Origin: Symsagittifera roscoffensis
Lineage: Eukaryota > Xenacoelomorpha > Acoela > Convolutidae
Assembly (NCBI RefSeq): GCF_963678635.1
Contig: NC_087071.1
Span: 21,667,194-21,731,193 of the forward strand
DNA: 64,000 bases
Direction: 5' to 3'
Shown in pieces: positions 48,326 to 60,847 of this stretch (its first letter is position 1; every line of letters begins with the position of its first letter). A program made the position numbers and the translations under genes. The notes under the pieces were generated by a model. It had not been told where the DNA came from and made no database searches. It was given only the letters and a program-made list of their open reading frames with translations.

Positions 48326-49972
48326 TTTGTTTAATTTTTTCAATGTTTTTTAATTTTCAATCTGTTGTCGCTAATTTTACAGCGTGTAATTTTTTTCCAT
48401 CAAGTTTTTGCATACACATAAATTTGTGGCAAGTACATTTGACTCTGATAATTGTTCAAATTGTATTCAGGAAAATTTAGGCAAACCAATTGATCCGAGA
48501 AGCTTCGACAATTTCAAATTTTCTAAAAAAAATTTTGAAAGAATGAAATCATAGGAATATTTTTGTTTGCCAAAAATGTATTTTCCGTTGTGTATAGTCT
48601 TTAACTGGCTTGTGTTTTTTAAATTAAATATTTACCAATGATTTAATTCAAAATTTGGAATAGGAAAAGCAGTTCTGTAAAAAAATCTGTCCTTTTCTCC
48701 TTCTCGAAAAATACCAAATTGCAGATTTTTTTTGTATGAGCTTGCTCTTGCAATCTAATTATTGAATGTAAATAAATAAAACTTTAGTTGTTAAGAGATG
48801 GAATATAATTTAAAGAGACTGAACTAGGTCTGGTATCAGGCAAAAACTTGAATCATCAGACCAATTTCCATGCTGTTTTAGTACTTCTTGTTGAAAAGTA
48901 CTCTTTACTTCAGTATAATTGTTCAAAAAATTGTCCAAAATCCGTTCAGTTTGGTTAACTGAAAACTGGAATTTGCCTCGAGGAAAAAAATACCAGAGCA
49001 CTGCAAAAAAAAGCAACTAGTTCGACCAGTTACCGGCTTCAATTTGATTAATTTTGAGCCCGGATTTACTGACTGGCTTTGCATCGTGACTAAAACTCGG
49101 AATAAAAGCTCTAAAAAGCATAAAACTCACCTCTGATTTATGCTTTCTTAACTTTATGAAATTATGGTCTATATTTGTTTTGTGTTGAAAGATGAAAAAG
49201 CATCTTATCTATAAATATGGACTGTACAACTTTTAGAAAACAATCTTGAATTGCCTTACCGTCATTTTTTAGCATGATAAAAAATGATCGATTGATAAAA
49301 AATTGCAAATATTGATTGCGCTCATGAGATATGCATAGGATGACAAGTTTCAATCATTATTTTATATATCTTTCTCTGGCCTTTAAAGATATTTGTGAGC
49401 TTCGCAACATTTGAAAAAGGATCCATGTTTGTCAAATTTTAATAAACATTTATCAAGCTGTTCGCCCTTATCAAAAAGCGTTGAAAAAATAATATCTATC
49501 GCGTGATCATTTGCTTGAAAAAAAAAACAAATTAACTTCGTATTTATCGACGGCTAATACAGTGTTTCCAAAAGAAGACTAACAGTCGAATCTATCAAAA
49601 ACCAAAATTGTATCCACGATTTTTGATACGTGTTTCACAAATGAAAAAAAAAGTTTTGAAACAAATTTTTTTTTACGATAACAAAGCTGAATTTATAGTC
49701 TCGCTGCTCTCCTTCAATTTGTCTTCCACTATAATCGACCGCCGATTGAGCTTTTTCTGTAGTGTTTTTCATCACTCTTTTCACCATTGCTTTCTCATGC
49801 TTCAAACCATTTTCAAAAATTGTTGCAGGAGCTGGCGCCGTTAGTCAATTAGGAAACTTAACTCCAACTTTAGCATGAACAAAAGATGAATTTTGCGTTT
49901 TAGAAGTCCAAGCTATGAAACTACGGTTGACTGCAATTAATTGCGACATAATTTCATGCGAACAATTATGAC

Positions 49973-50156
49973 AGCCTGTGAAGTTTTACGCCTGTGAAGT
50001 TTTACGCCTGTGAAATTTTACGCATGTGAAGTTTTATGCCTGTGAAATTTTACGCCTGTGAAATTTTACGCATGTGAAGTGTTACGCATGTGAAGTTTTA
50101 CGCCTGTGAAGTTTTACGCCTGTGAAGAAACTGCCTGTGAAGTTTTACGCATAGTA
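49973..50156. repeat. 18-bp minisatellite
   Basis: About ten tandem copies of tgtgaagttttacgcc with length variation around 18 bp and alternating gaagt/gaaat and gcctg/gcatg variants. The 18-bp period keeps one frame open but nothing else suggests coding. Confidence 0.9.
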
Positions 50157-50321
50157 TGAGCTCCATATTTTATGTTTTTTTTGCTGATAGCTAGAGAGAA
50201 ATTTTAACAACAAATAATCACAAAAACTTGGAGTAATCCAATTTCTGGGTTTTCTGTAATCGCTTCATTATACTTTTTTTGGGCCACACTATATGAGTCG
50301 TCTATTCAGCCAATATGTTAA

Positions 50322-50653
50322 ACAAAACTGCTCGTAAGGATCTGAATGATCTGACGGATTATGAAACTTTTACATTAGTTTTTTATTAAATCAGAAAACT
50401 AAAAAAAATGAAAAAAAAAACTCAAACTTTTTTCTGTTTTGTTGATAAATACCCCCATAATAGCAATCTTTAAACCCCGTTATTCAACAAAAATGGCTTC
50501 AACAAAAAACGATTGATTTTTTAAGATTCTGGATATTTGTATTTTGGAGCTGTTTAAAAGAATAGAACTGTTTATTTTAAAATTTGAATTTGATCTGAGT
50601 AAAAAGATCATCCAAACATGAAAATTAAATCCCTTTCTTCAAAAGTCGGAACA
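50322..50653 (-). mobile_element. Helitron2-like short element, decayed copy J
   Basis: Both ends are recognisable (plus: acaaaactgctcgtaaggatctgaatgat at the left, quoted in part, and aaaagtcggaac at the right), but the interior is shortened to about 330 bp, the hairpin is lost and only tagcaatctttaaacccc is clear from the middle. Flanked by A on both sides on plus. Confidence 0.65.
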
Positions 50654-51315
50654 AATTGCCTTATATGAAAAACATCGCTTATAAAAAGGTTTGAATTTGT
50701 GAGAACAAGACCAAACAAAAACCTAACTGTTCCGATTGCTCTTTGAAATGTCTGAAATTTAGTTTGAATAAAAGTTTCAAAAAAACCAAGCAAAAAATTT
50801 TGCATCTACAAGCACAATCTTTGGATCAATTTACATAAAAAGTGACAATCATTTCCAGGTAAAAATACGGTAACTTTTGCGCATTATTTAATCAAAATAA
50901 ACCCCAATTGACCTACTTAGAAAGCAAAAGAAAGAGATTTTTGATAGACTACAAACAATTTAAAGGAAGAAATTGTTGCAAAATAAAATCAGAAGTTTTA
51001 TCTTTTCAATAGTTTTTTTGGTGTGTTTGAAACTTTTGCTATCCTAAGTACAAAACTGTTGATTTTGTTCAAGTTCGAAAAAACGAATAGTTCAAAGTTT
51101 GAAATAAAGGAGTCCGTATATTTTATTTCAGTCTACTCTACTAGATACGCCTGGTTAAAAAATGATCAGTTAACTGCCTTTGAATGAAATTTTTCGAGAA
51201 TTTTCATTTGCATTATCATAACTGTTTAGTTGATATTAAATCAAAATGAAATACAATCAAGTCGCCCTTATACAACTAATTCAGTCTGATTTTCTCTTAA
51301 ATTTTTCAAAACAAC

Positions 51316-54300
51316 AAAAAACTGTGCTCGGCGTCATCGGACAATTTTTGACTATTTTTTTGAGTTTCTCAGATTATCTGAGATCTCCTGATACCCTCAG
51401 CATAAAAATACTTTATAAGCAATTCTTTTGAGATATTTAAATGCTCGCAAAATTTCCAGCTCTAATACTCCGGCTTGAAAAAAATTGCTTGAAAAATCAC
51501 AAAAATACAATAAAAATCTCTTTTTTGAAAACTTAACCACGACCTCATCAAAAAATCAATCAGACCTTTTAAATAGCAGTCTGACATTCCAGAGTTTTGC
51601 TCTGATACCATTTTTTTTGCATTTGGAATATTTAGGCGTGTCTGACGTTTTACACGGAACTGCATACATGCCGAGACCAAAAATGATTCCCCCTCTGTAC
51701 TATTTTGAGATGTCCTTTTTTGGCTGACTAAGCCTAAAAGTTTTTTAAAAGAGCCTTTGGCGCCAAAGTATATTAATTTTGAGAAGGGAGCGGGCGCCAA
51801 AAAACGTGACTTTCTGATCAAAATTTTCCTAAAAACGCTTTTTTTGACCTTTTTTTAAAAAAGTTTTGACTGCGGCGCAGAAAGTTTGGTCAAATTAGGG
51901 TCTTTATAGTGGTTTGGGAGAGCTCAGAAAATCAATTTAGAAAATCCGACTCCCCTCCCTGCCTCGAGAAAATCCTAGATCTGCCCCTGGTAATTTGTTT
52001 GTGACAAAAATATCGCCATAATCTGGAATTTCAGTCTTTCTTAAACACAATGAACCGCACCGCCATCCAGTTGTCCGAAAAATACTTGCCCCCCTGCAGA
52101 TTTTGAGCACTATTTTTTGTGGGCGGATAATTATACGTTTATATATTTGGATGAAAAAGATGATATTGTTGGAACTTTCAATAAATTAGTAAACTTCCCA
52201 TTTGTGTATGTCAAAGTTACTTCCACAGAGCTGAATTTTTCGTCTTAGCTTCACGAGGTTGGCAAAAAACGCAACTATTTAAGGAAAATTTGCGTGTTCC
52301 TCAGTTCTTTCAGTGGAAATAAAACTGTCACTTTCTAAGGTACTGTAAAAAACTGTGCTCGGCGTCATCGGACAATTTTTGACTATTTTTTGAGTTTCTC
52401 AGATTATCTGAGATCTCCTGATACCCTCAGCATAAAAATACTTTATAAGCAATTCTTTTGAGATATTTAAATGCTCGCAAAATTTCCAGCTCGAATACTC
52501 CGGCTTGAAAAAATTTATTTGAAAAATCACAAAAATACAATGAAAATCACTTTTTTGAAAACTTAACCACGACTTCATCAAAAAATCAATCAGATCTTTT
52601 AAATAGCAGTCTGACATTCCAGAGTTTTGCTCTGATACCATTTTTTTGCATTTGGAATATTTAGGCGTGTCTGACGTTTTACACGGAACTGCATACATGC
52701 CGAGACCAAAAATGATTCCCCCTCTGTACTATTTTGAGATGTCCTTTTTTGCTGACTAACCCTAAAAGTTTTTTAAAAGAGCCTTTGGCGCCAAAGTATA
52801 TTAATTTTGAGAAGGGAGCGCGCGCCAAAAAACGTGACTTTCTGATCAAAATTTTCCTAAAAACGCTTTTTTTGACCTTTTTTTAAAAAAGTTTTGACTG
52901 CGGCATAGAAAGTTTGGTCAAATTAGGGTCTTTATAGTGGTTTGGGAGAGCTCAGAAAATCAATTTAGAAAATCCGACTCCCCTCCCTGCCTCGAGAAAA
53001 TCCTAGATCTGCCCCTGGTAATTTGTTTGTGACAAAAATATCGCCATAATCTGGAATTTCAGTCTTTCTTAAACACAATGAACCGCACCGCCATCCAGTT
53101 GTCCGAAAAATACTTGCCCCCCTGCAGATTTTGAGCACTATTTTTTGTGGGCGGATAATTATACGTTTATATATTTGGATGAAAAAGATGATATTGTTGG
53201 AACTTTCAATAAATTAGTAAACTTCCCATTTGTGTATATCAAAGTTACTTCCACAGAGCTGAATTTTTCTTCTTAGCTTCACGAGGTTGGCAAAGAGCGC
53301 AACTATTTAAGGAAAATTTGCGTGTTCCTCAGTTCTTTCAGTGGAAATAAAACTGTCACTTTCTAACGTACTGTAAAAAACTGTGCTCGGCGTCATCGGA
53401 CAATTTTTGACTATTTTCTTGAGTTTCTCAGATTATCTGAGATCTCCTGATACCCTCAGCATAAAAATACTTTATAAGCAATTCTTTTGAGATATTTAAA
53501 TGCTCGCAAAATTTCCAGCTCTAATACTCCGGCTTGAAAAAATTTGCTTGAAAAATCACAAAAATACAATAAAAATCTCTTTTTTGAAAACTTAACCACG
53601 ACCTCATCAAAAAATCAATCAGATCTTTTAAATAGCAGTCTGACATTCCAGAGTTTTGCTCTGATACCATTTTTTTGCATTTGGAATATTTAGGCGTGTC
53701 TGACGTTTTACACGGAACTGCATACATGCCGAGATCAAAAATGATTCCCCCTCTGTACTATTTTGAGATGTCCTTTTTTGGCTGACTAACCCTAAAAGTT
53801 TTTTAAAAGAGCCTTTGGCGCCAAAGTATATTAATTTTGAGAAGGGAGCGCGCGCCAAAAAATGTGACTTTCTGATCAAAATTTTCCTAAAAACGCTTTT
53901 TTTGACCTTTTTTTAAAAAAGTTTTGACTGCGGCGCAGAAAGTTTGGTCAAATTAGGGTCTTTATAGTGGTTTGGGAGAGCTCAGAAAATCAATTTAGAA
54001 AATCCGACTCCCCTCCCTGCCTCGAGAAAATCCTAGATCTGCCCCTGGTAATTTGTTTGTGACAAAAATATCGCTAAAATCTGGAATTTCAGTCTTTCTT
54101 AAACACAATGAACCGCACCGCCATCCAGTTGTCCGAAAAATACTTGCCCCCCTGCAGATTTTGAGCACTATTTTTTGTGGGCGGATAATTATACGTTTAT
54201 ATATTTGGATGAAAAAGATGATATTGTTGGAACTTTCAATAAATTAGTAAACTTCCCATTTGTGTATGTCAAAGTTAATTCCACAGAGCTGAATTTTTCT

Positions 54301-57300
54301 TCTTAGCTTCACGAGGTTGGCAAAAAACGCAACTATTTAAGGAAAATTTGCGTGTTCCTCAGTTCTTTCAGTGGAAATAAAACTGTCACTTTCTAACGTA
54401 CTGTAAAAAACTGTGCTCGGCGTCATCGGACAATTTTTGACTATTTTCTTGAGTTTCTCAGATTATCTGAGATCTCCTGATACCCTCAGCATAAAAATAC
54501 TTTATAAGCAATTCTTTTGAGATATTTAAATGCTCGCAAAATTTCCAGCTCTAATACTCCGGCTTGAAAAAATTTGCTTGAAAAATCACAAAAATACAAT
54601 AAAAATCTCTTTTTTGAAAACTTAACCACGACTTCATCAAAAAATCAATCAGACCTTTTAAATAGCAGTCTGACATTCCAGAGTTTTGCTCTGATACCAT
54701 TTTTTTGCATTTGGAATATTTAGGCGTGTCTGACGTTTTACACGGAACTGCATACATGCCGAGACCAAAAATGATTCCCCCTCTGTACTATTTTGAGATG
54801 TCCTTTTTTGGCTGACTAACCCTAAAAGTTTTTTAACAGAGCCTTTGGCGCCAAAGTTTATTAATTTTGAGAAGGGAGCGCGCGCCAAAAAACGTGACTT
54901 TCTGATCAAAATTTTCCTAAAAACGCTTTTTTTGACTTTTTTTTAAAAAAGTTTTGACTGCGGCGCAGAAAATTTGGTCAAATTAGGGTCTTTATAGTGG
55001 TTTGGGAGAGCTCAGAAAATCAATTTAGAAAATCCGACTCCCCTCCCTGCCTCGAGAAAATCCTAGATCTGCCCCTGGTAATTTGTTTGTGACAAAAATA
55101 TTGCCATAATCTGGAATTTCAGTCTTTCTTAAACACAATGAACCGCACCGCCATCCAGTTGTCCGAAAAATACTTGCCCCCCTGCAGATTTTGAGCACTT
55201 TTTTTTGTGGGCGGATAATTATACGTTTATATATTTGGATGAAAAAGATGATATTGTTGGAACTTTCAATAAATTAGTAAACTTCCCATTTGTGTATGTC
55301 AAAGTTACTTCCACAGAGCTGAATTTTTCTTCTTAGCTTCACGAGGTTGGCAAAAAACGCAACTATTTAAGGAAAATTTGCGTGTTCCTCAGTTCTTTCA
55401 GTGGAAATAAAACTGTCACTTTCTAAGGTACTGTAAAAAACTGTGCTCGGCATCATCGGACAATTTTTGACTATTTTTTTGAGTTTCTCAGATTATCTGA
55501 GATCTCCTGATACCCTCAGCATAAAAATACTTTATAAGCAATTCTTTTGAGATATTTAAATGCTCGCAAAATTTCCAGCTCTAATACTCCGGCTTGAAAA
55601 CATTTGCTTGAAAAATCACAAAAATACAATAAAAATCTCTTTTTTGAAAACTTAACCACGACCTCATCAAAAAATCAATCAGACCTTTTAAATAGCAGTC
55701 TGACATTCCAGAGTTTTGCTCTGATACCATTTTTTTGCAATCGGAATGTTTAGGCGTGACTGACGTTTTACACAAAATTGCATACATGCCGAGACCAAAA
55801 ATGATTCCCCCTCTGTACTATTTTGAGATGTCTTTTTTTGGCTGACTAACCCTAAAAGTTTTTTAAAAGAGCCTTTGGCGCCAAAGTATATTAATTTTGA
55901 GAAGGGAGCGCGCGCCAAAAAACGTGACTTTCTGATCAAAATTTTCCTAAAAACGCTTTTTTTGACGTTTTTTTAAAAAAGTTTTGACTGCGGCGCAGAA
56001 AGTTTGGTCAAATTAGGGTCTTTATAGTGGTTTGGGAGAGCTCAGAAAATCAATTTAGAAAATCCGACTCCCCTCCCTGCCTCGAGAAAATCCTAGATCT
56101 GCCCCTGGTAATTTGTTTGTGCCAAAAATATCGCCATAATCTGGAATTTCAGTCTTTCTTAAACACAATGAACCGCACCGCCATCCAGTTGTCCGAAAAA
56201 TACTTGCCCCCCTGCAGATTTTGAGCACTATTTTTTGTGGGCGGATAATTATACGTTTATATATTTGGATGAAAAGATGATATTGTTGGAACTTTCAATA
56301 AATTAGTAAACTTCCCATTTGTGTATGTCAAAGTTACTTCCACAGAGCTGAATTTTTCTTCTTAGCTTCACGAGGTTGGCAAAAAACGCAACTATTTAAG
56401 AAAAATTTGCGTGTTCCTCAGTTCTTTCAGTGGAAATAAAACTGTCACTTTCTAAGGTACTGTAAAAAACTGTGCTCGGCGTCATCGGACAATTTTTGAC
56501 TATTTTCTTGAGTTTCTCAGATTATCTGAGATCTCCTGATACCCTCAGCATAAAAATACTTTATAAGCAAATCTTTTGAGATATTTAAATGCTCGCAAAA
56601 TTTCCAGCTCTAATACTCCGGCTTGAAAAAATTTGCTTGAAAAATTACAAAAATACAATAAAAATCTCTTTTTTGAAAACTTAACCACGACTTCATCAAA
56701 AAATCAATCAGACCTTTTAAATAGCAGTCTGACATTCCAGAGTTTTGCTCTGATACCATTTTTTTGCATTTGGAATATTTAGGCGTGTCTGACGTTTTAC
56801 ACGGAACTGCATACATGCCGAGACCAAAAATGATTCCCCCTCTGTACTATTTTGAGATGTCCTTTTTTGGCTGACTAACCCTAAAAATTTTTTAAAAGAG
56901 CCTTTGGCGCCAAAGTATATTAATTTTGAGAAGGGAGCGCGCGCCAAAAAACGTGACTTTCTGATCAAAATTTTCCTAAAAACGGCTTTTTTGACCTTTT
57001 TTTAAAAAAGTTTTGACTGCGGCGCAGAAAGTTTGGTCAAATTAGGGTCTTTATAGTGGTTTGGGAGAGCTCAGAAAATCAATTTAGAAAATCCGACTCC
57101 CCTCCCTGCCTCGAGAAAATCCTAGATCTGCCCCTGGTAATTTGTTTGTGCCAAAAATATCGCCATAATCTGGAATTTCAGTCTTTCTTAAACACAATGA
57201 ACCGCACCGCCATCCAGTTTTCCGAAAAATACTTGCCCCCCTGCAGATTTTGAGCACTATTTTTTGTGGGCGGATAATTATACGTTTACATGTTTGGATG

Positions 57301-58519
57301 AAAAAGATGATATTGTTGGAACTTTCAATAAATTAGTAAACTTCCCATTTGTGTATGTCAAAGTTACTTCCAGAGAGCTGAATTTTTCTTCTTAGCTTCA
57401 CGAGGTTGGCAAAAAACGCAACTATTTAAGGAAAATTTGCGTGTTCCTCAGTTCTTTCAGTGGAAATAAAACTGTCACTTTCTAAGGTACTGTAAAAAAC
57501 TGTGCTCGGCGCCATCGGACAATTTTTGACTATTTTCTTGAGTTTCTCAGATTATCTGAGATCTCCTGATACCCTCAGCATAAAAATACTTTATAAGCAA
57601 TTCTTTTGAGATATTTAAATGCTCGCAAAATTTCCAGCTCTAATACTCCGGCTTGAAAAAATTTGCTTGAAAAATCACAAAAATACAATAAAAATCTTTT
57701 TTTTGAAAACTTAACCACGACTTCATCAAAAAATCAATCAGACCTTTTAAATAGCAGTCTGACATTCCAGAGTTTTGCTCTGATACCATTTTTTTGCATT
57801 TGGAATATTTAGGCGTGTCTGACGTTTTACACGGAACTGCATACATGCCGAGACCAAAAATGATTCCCCCTCTGTACTATTTTGAGATGTCCTTTTTTGG
57901 CTGACTAACCCTAAAAGTTTTTTAAAAGAGCCTTTGGCGCCAAAGTATATTAAGTTTGAGAAGGGAGCGCGCGCCAAAAAACGTGACTTTCTGATCAAAA
58001 TATTCCTAAAAACGCTTTTTTTGACCTTTTTTTAAAAAAATTTTGACTGCGGCGCAGAAAGTTTGGTCAAACTAGGGTCTTTATAGTGGTTTGGGAGAGC
58101 TCAGAAAATCAATTTAGAAAATCCGACTCCCCTCCCTGCCTCGAGAAAATCCTAGATCTGCCCCTGGTAATTTGTTTGTGACAAAAATATCGCCATAATC
58201 TGGAATTTCAGTCTTTCTTAAACACAATGAACAGCACCGCCATCCAGTTGTCCGAAAAATACTTGCCCCCCTGCAGATTTTGAGCACTATTTTTTGTGGG
58301 CGGATAATTATACGTTTATATATTTGGATGAAAAAGATGATATTGTTGGAACTTTCAATAAATTAGTAAACTTCCCATTTGTGTATGTCAAAGTTACTTC
58401 CACAGAGCTGAATTTTTCTTCTTAGCTTCACGAGGTTGGCAAAAAACGCAACTATTTAAGGAAAATTTGCGTGTTCCTCAGTTCTTTCAGTGGAAATAAA
58501 ACTGTCACTTTCTAAGGTA
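51316..58519. repeat. 1.03-kb satellite array, seven monomers
   Basis: Seven head-to-tail monomers start (at actgtgctcgg) near 51321, 52352, 53380, 54410, 55440, 56469 and 57499, giving a period of 1028-1031 bp. Monomers look well above 95% identical by eye. Each is a mosaic: the outer parts match about 2.57-3.42 kb of the 4.9-kb unit, and the centre is the right half of the CAGGGGCGGATCTAGG-type element (ending cctagatctgcccctgg). Minus-strand frames of 68 and 83 codons recur in most monomers, but they lie in transposon and repeat sequence and I do not call them genes. Confidence 0.95.
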
Positions 58520-60097
58520 GTTTTGTGGCTTATTCCGACCCATATATGTATAGCTTAGGGCGTGCCTCGACAAGCTGAACAGCTTTTTTGCATGTCTTTA
58601 GTGTTATAGAAACTGTAAAAGAAAATTATATCTGTTTTATCTGGACCCATATCACTAAATAAATTCAAATATTTAGACCTAGGTGGGAAAACTGGTTACT
58701 CCGAAGGTCGAATTGGGAAAATTTATTTCACATTTTTTATTTGTTTGAATATCAAGAAGATTTATAACGTTTGATTCAACCGCAATTCCATTAATCTCTG
58801 AAATTGATTGAATTTTCTGCAACTCTAAGAGCGTCCTGAAAACTCTTGAAGATAAATTTGCGATAAATTTATGGCAATTTTTCAATATTATCTGCCGTAG
58901 ATTTTGTCATAGAAATAGCTCATAAAGCACGTAGATCAATTTTATATCAGTGTTTAATGAGTGATAATTTAAAAATAAATATGTGCTTACATTTAATTTT
59001 TGTTTTTATTATTTGTTTTTGATAACGGCAAAGCATCCTGTGTACGATGAGGTTCATCATCAATTAATAACTATTTTAAGAAATTTTTTTTCCCGGTTTG
59101 ACTAACTTCAAAACCAAAAATACCAAATCTAAATCACAAAAAGTAGGAATAATTGAAATAATTTATCAGAAATGCAACACTAATGCATCAGTACTTTTAT
59201 TTTTCATTAAAATAAAAAAACTTCCGAAATTTTCAGTTTAAATACGACGTTTTTTTTAATTCAACGGAATGGTCGGCCTCTGACATTTAAAAATGCTTTG
59301 AACTCTTGAAAGCAGACTAGAACGTTAAACATATTTGCGCTAAAATTAAATACGTTTTTAAGACCATTTTGTCGTATAAAAGCTTACAAGTTTTAAAGTA
59401 CGCTTAAATGCCATATGTCTTTAACGCGTATATAAAACGATTAATAAATGGTATAGTTTATTCATAGCAAAACCAAAGTGATGAGTAAAAATATGAAACT
59501 GATTTTTCAACTCTTCGAGTTAAATCTAGATGAAAAAAACATAATAGAACTCGTAACTGGAATTAAAATGAACTCCTCATTCATTTAACCATGCATTTTA
59601 TGTTTTACTCAATTTATTTAAATATTCAGTTTTTAGTGTTCGTTTATTTATTCCTTAATACATGAGCAAAAAAAAACCTAACAATAATTCAAAAAAATTG
59701 GAAACCTATTTCAGGAAATTGATCTTTGTTTGATATATTGCAATTGCGATCGCACTGATTTTTCCTAAAACTGGTCAACAAGTAAACAAGAAACCAGCCT
59801 AAAGCAACGAAGACACTTTTCTTATATAATCGCGGTCGTAACCTGCTCATTTGGAAAATCATTTATTTGTTTACCACAGCTATTTCCCCCTTTACCCTAT
59901 AACTGTTATTGCTGTCCGAAATTTTATTAATCTCTCAACTACCTTAGTACCTTCATATCACTGTTATTTCATATAACTTATTATAGCTCAATCTTAATAA
60001 ATAAGTCATATCTCGAGGTTAAATTGGAATCTGAAGCCATTTGGAACCAAAAATCAAATTGAAATTATCAGTCAAAGACTTTTTCAGCTCAGCCATT
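58520..60097. other. Upstream region of the Cys-loop receptor gene, nothing recognised
   Basis: AT-rich, apparently unique sequence with no supported gene. It should include promoter and 5' leader. A pyrimidine-rich acceptor-like site (gactttttcag, AG at 60086-60087) lies 10 bp before the start codon, so the leader may be spliced there, in cis or by a trans-spliced leader. Confidence 0.45.
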
Positions 60098-60330
60098 ATG
60101 AAATTTTCTTCAACTGTTTCCCTATTTTTGTTCGGACTTTTGTTCGTTTTATGCATTTTTCCATGTTTATTCTTCTCGGTTGTTTCGGCTGAAAAAAACA
60201 AAAATGCAGTTAGTTCGGCTGACCAATCAGAAGCCGAGGAGGAAAGTGTTTCGAAAGTGAAGAACAGTGACGTCACTGATCTCTTGAATTTTCTCATTTC
60301 AGACGAAGAAGACGAGTATGGGGCCATAAG
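60098..60330 (+). CDS. Cys-loop ligand-gated channel subunit, exon 1 (signal peptide)
   Basis: Starts at the ATG at 60098; a longer in-frame extension upstream has no ATG and crosses an acceptor-like site, so it is rejected. Residues 1-31 form a hydrophobic signal peptide ending VVSA, which sends the subunit to the secretory pathway. An acidic linker follows (SEAEEESVSK, then VTDLLNFLISDEEDEYGAIR), placing the short N-terminal helix typical of GABA-A/glycine-type receptors before the first strand. The donor ag|gtaagc ends the exon at 60330 in phase 2, and the exon at 63902 completes the Arg codon and reads straight into the receptor N-terminal consensus. The join is therefore well supported. 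Confidence 0.88.
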
Positions 60331-60847
60331 GTAAGCCAAACAGAAAAAAAACAGATGTTTTGATATGGGATTTTTCCGAAGTTTTTGGGGGTTCTGCTCT
60401 ATATGTTGTGCAAGTTTTGTCTTTTGAATGATGTTGTTCAATTCGTTTTAAATACACGTTTTTTGAAACAAAGTCTATGTTCGAATTTCTCGTTCCAGGG
60501 CTGTTTCAATGTCTTAACAGAGGTTTCATCTATGAGTTTTAAAATAACATTTCAAACTTTTCTTAAATATATCTACAAACTAGGTGGAGCGGTTGTGAAA
60601 TGGTTAGATCTCCGGGGCTCTCATTCGAAAAGTGACGTCACTGATCGAGAGCCACCATGATTCATGCTCGAACCGAGCGCAGAAAATTGTTTAAGAAATT
60701 GCTAGTAGTTTTTAAGCAGAGGCACAAAAGTGGTTTTCCACGAAAAGCTGAGCAGCTTGTATGTTGGTCTTTCCCTTGTCAATGCATATCGTCTCTTTTA
60801 ACTATTGCGGATGCTGCTTTTTAAAAATTAAATTACTCTCAAAAGAA

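Larger units (their letters stand above)
45083..48412. other. Intergenic, no gene recognised
   Basis: AT-rich sequence right of the retroelement. The 77-codon plus frame at 45391-45624 has no recognisable motif and no neighbouring exon. The stretch contains a 20-bp minisatellite (46983-47163) and an imperfect 56-bp duplication (about 48221-48325). Confidence 0.5.
48413..51315. repeat. Third diverged copy of the 4.9-kb family
   Basis: Colinear with segments at 27.1-29.6 kb and with 1.66-2.57 kb of unit 1 (attgcaaatattgattgcgctcatgagata; tatagtctcgctgctct; ttgatattaaatcaaaatgaaat before the satellite starts; longer matches quoted in part). It runs straight into the satellite array, so the array grew in place from this copy. 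A minisatellite and a decayed Helitron-like element interrupt it. Confidence 0.7.

Noticed and set aside
51462-57998. Recurring minus-strand frames of 68 and 83 codons in the satellite monomers as a tandem gene family
   Set aside because: They span the transposon half and repeat flanks, lack domains, and are interrupted or merged by single-base changes in some monomers. Repetition of the DNA explains their recurrence.
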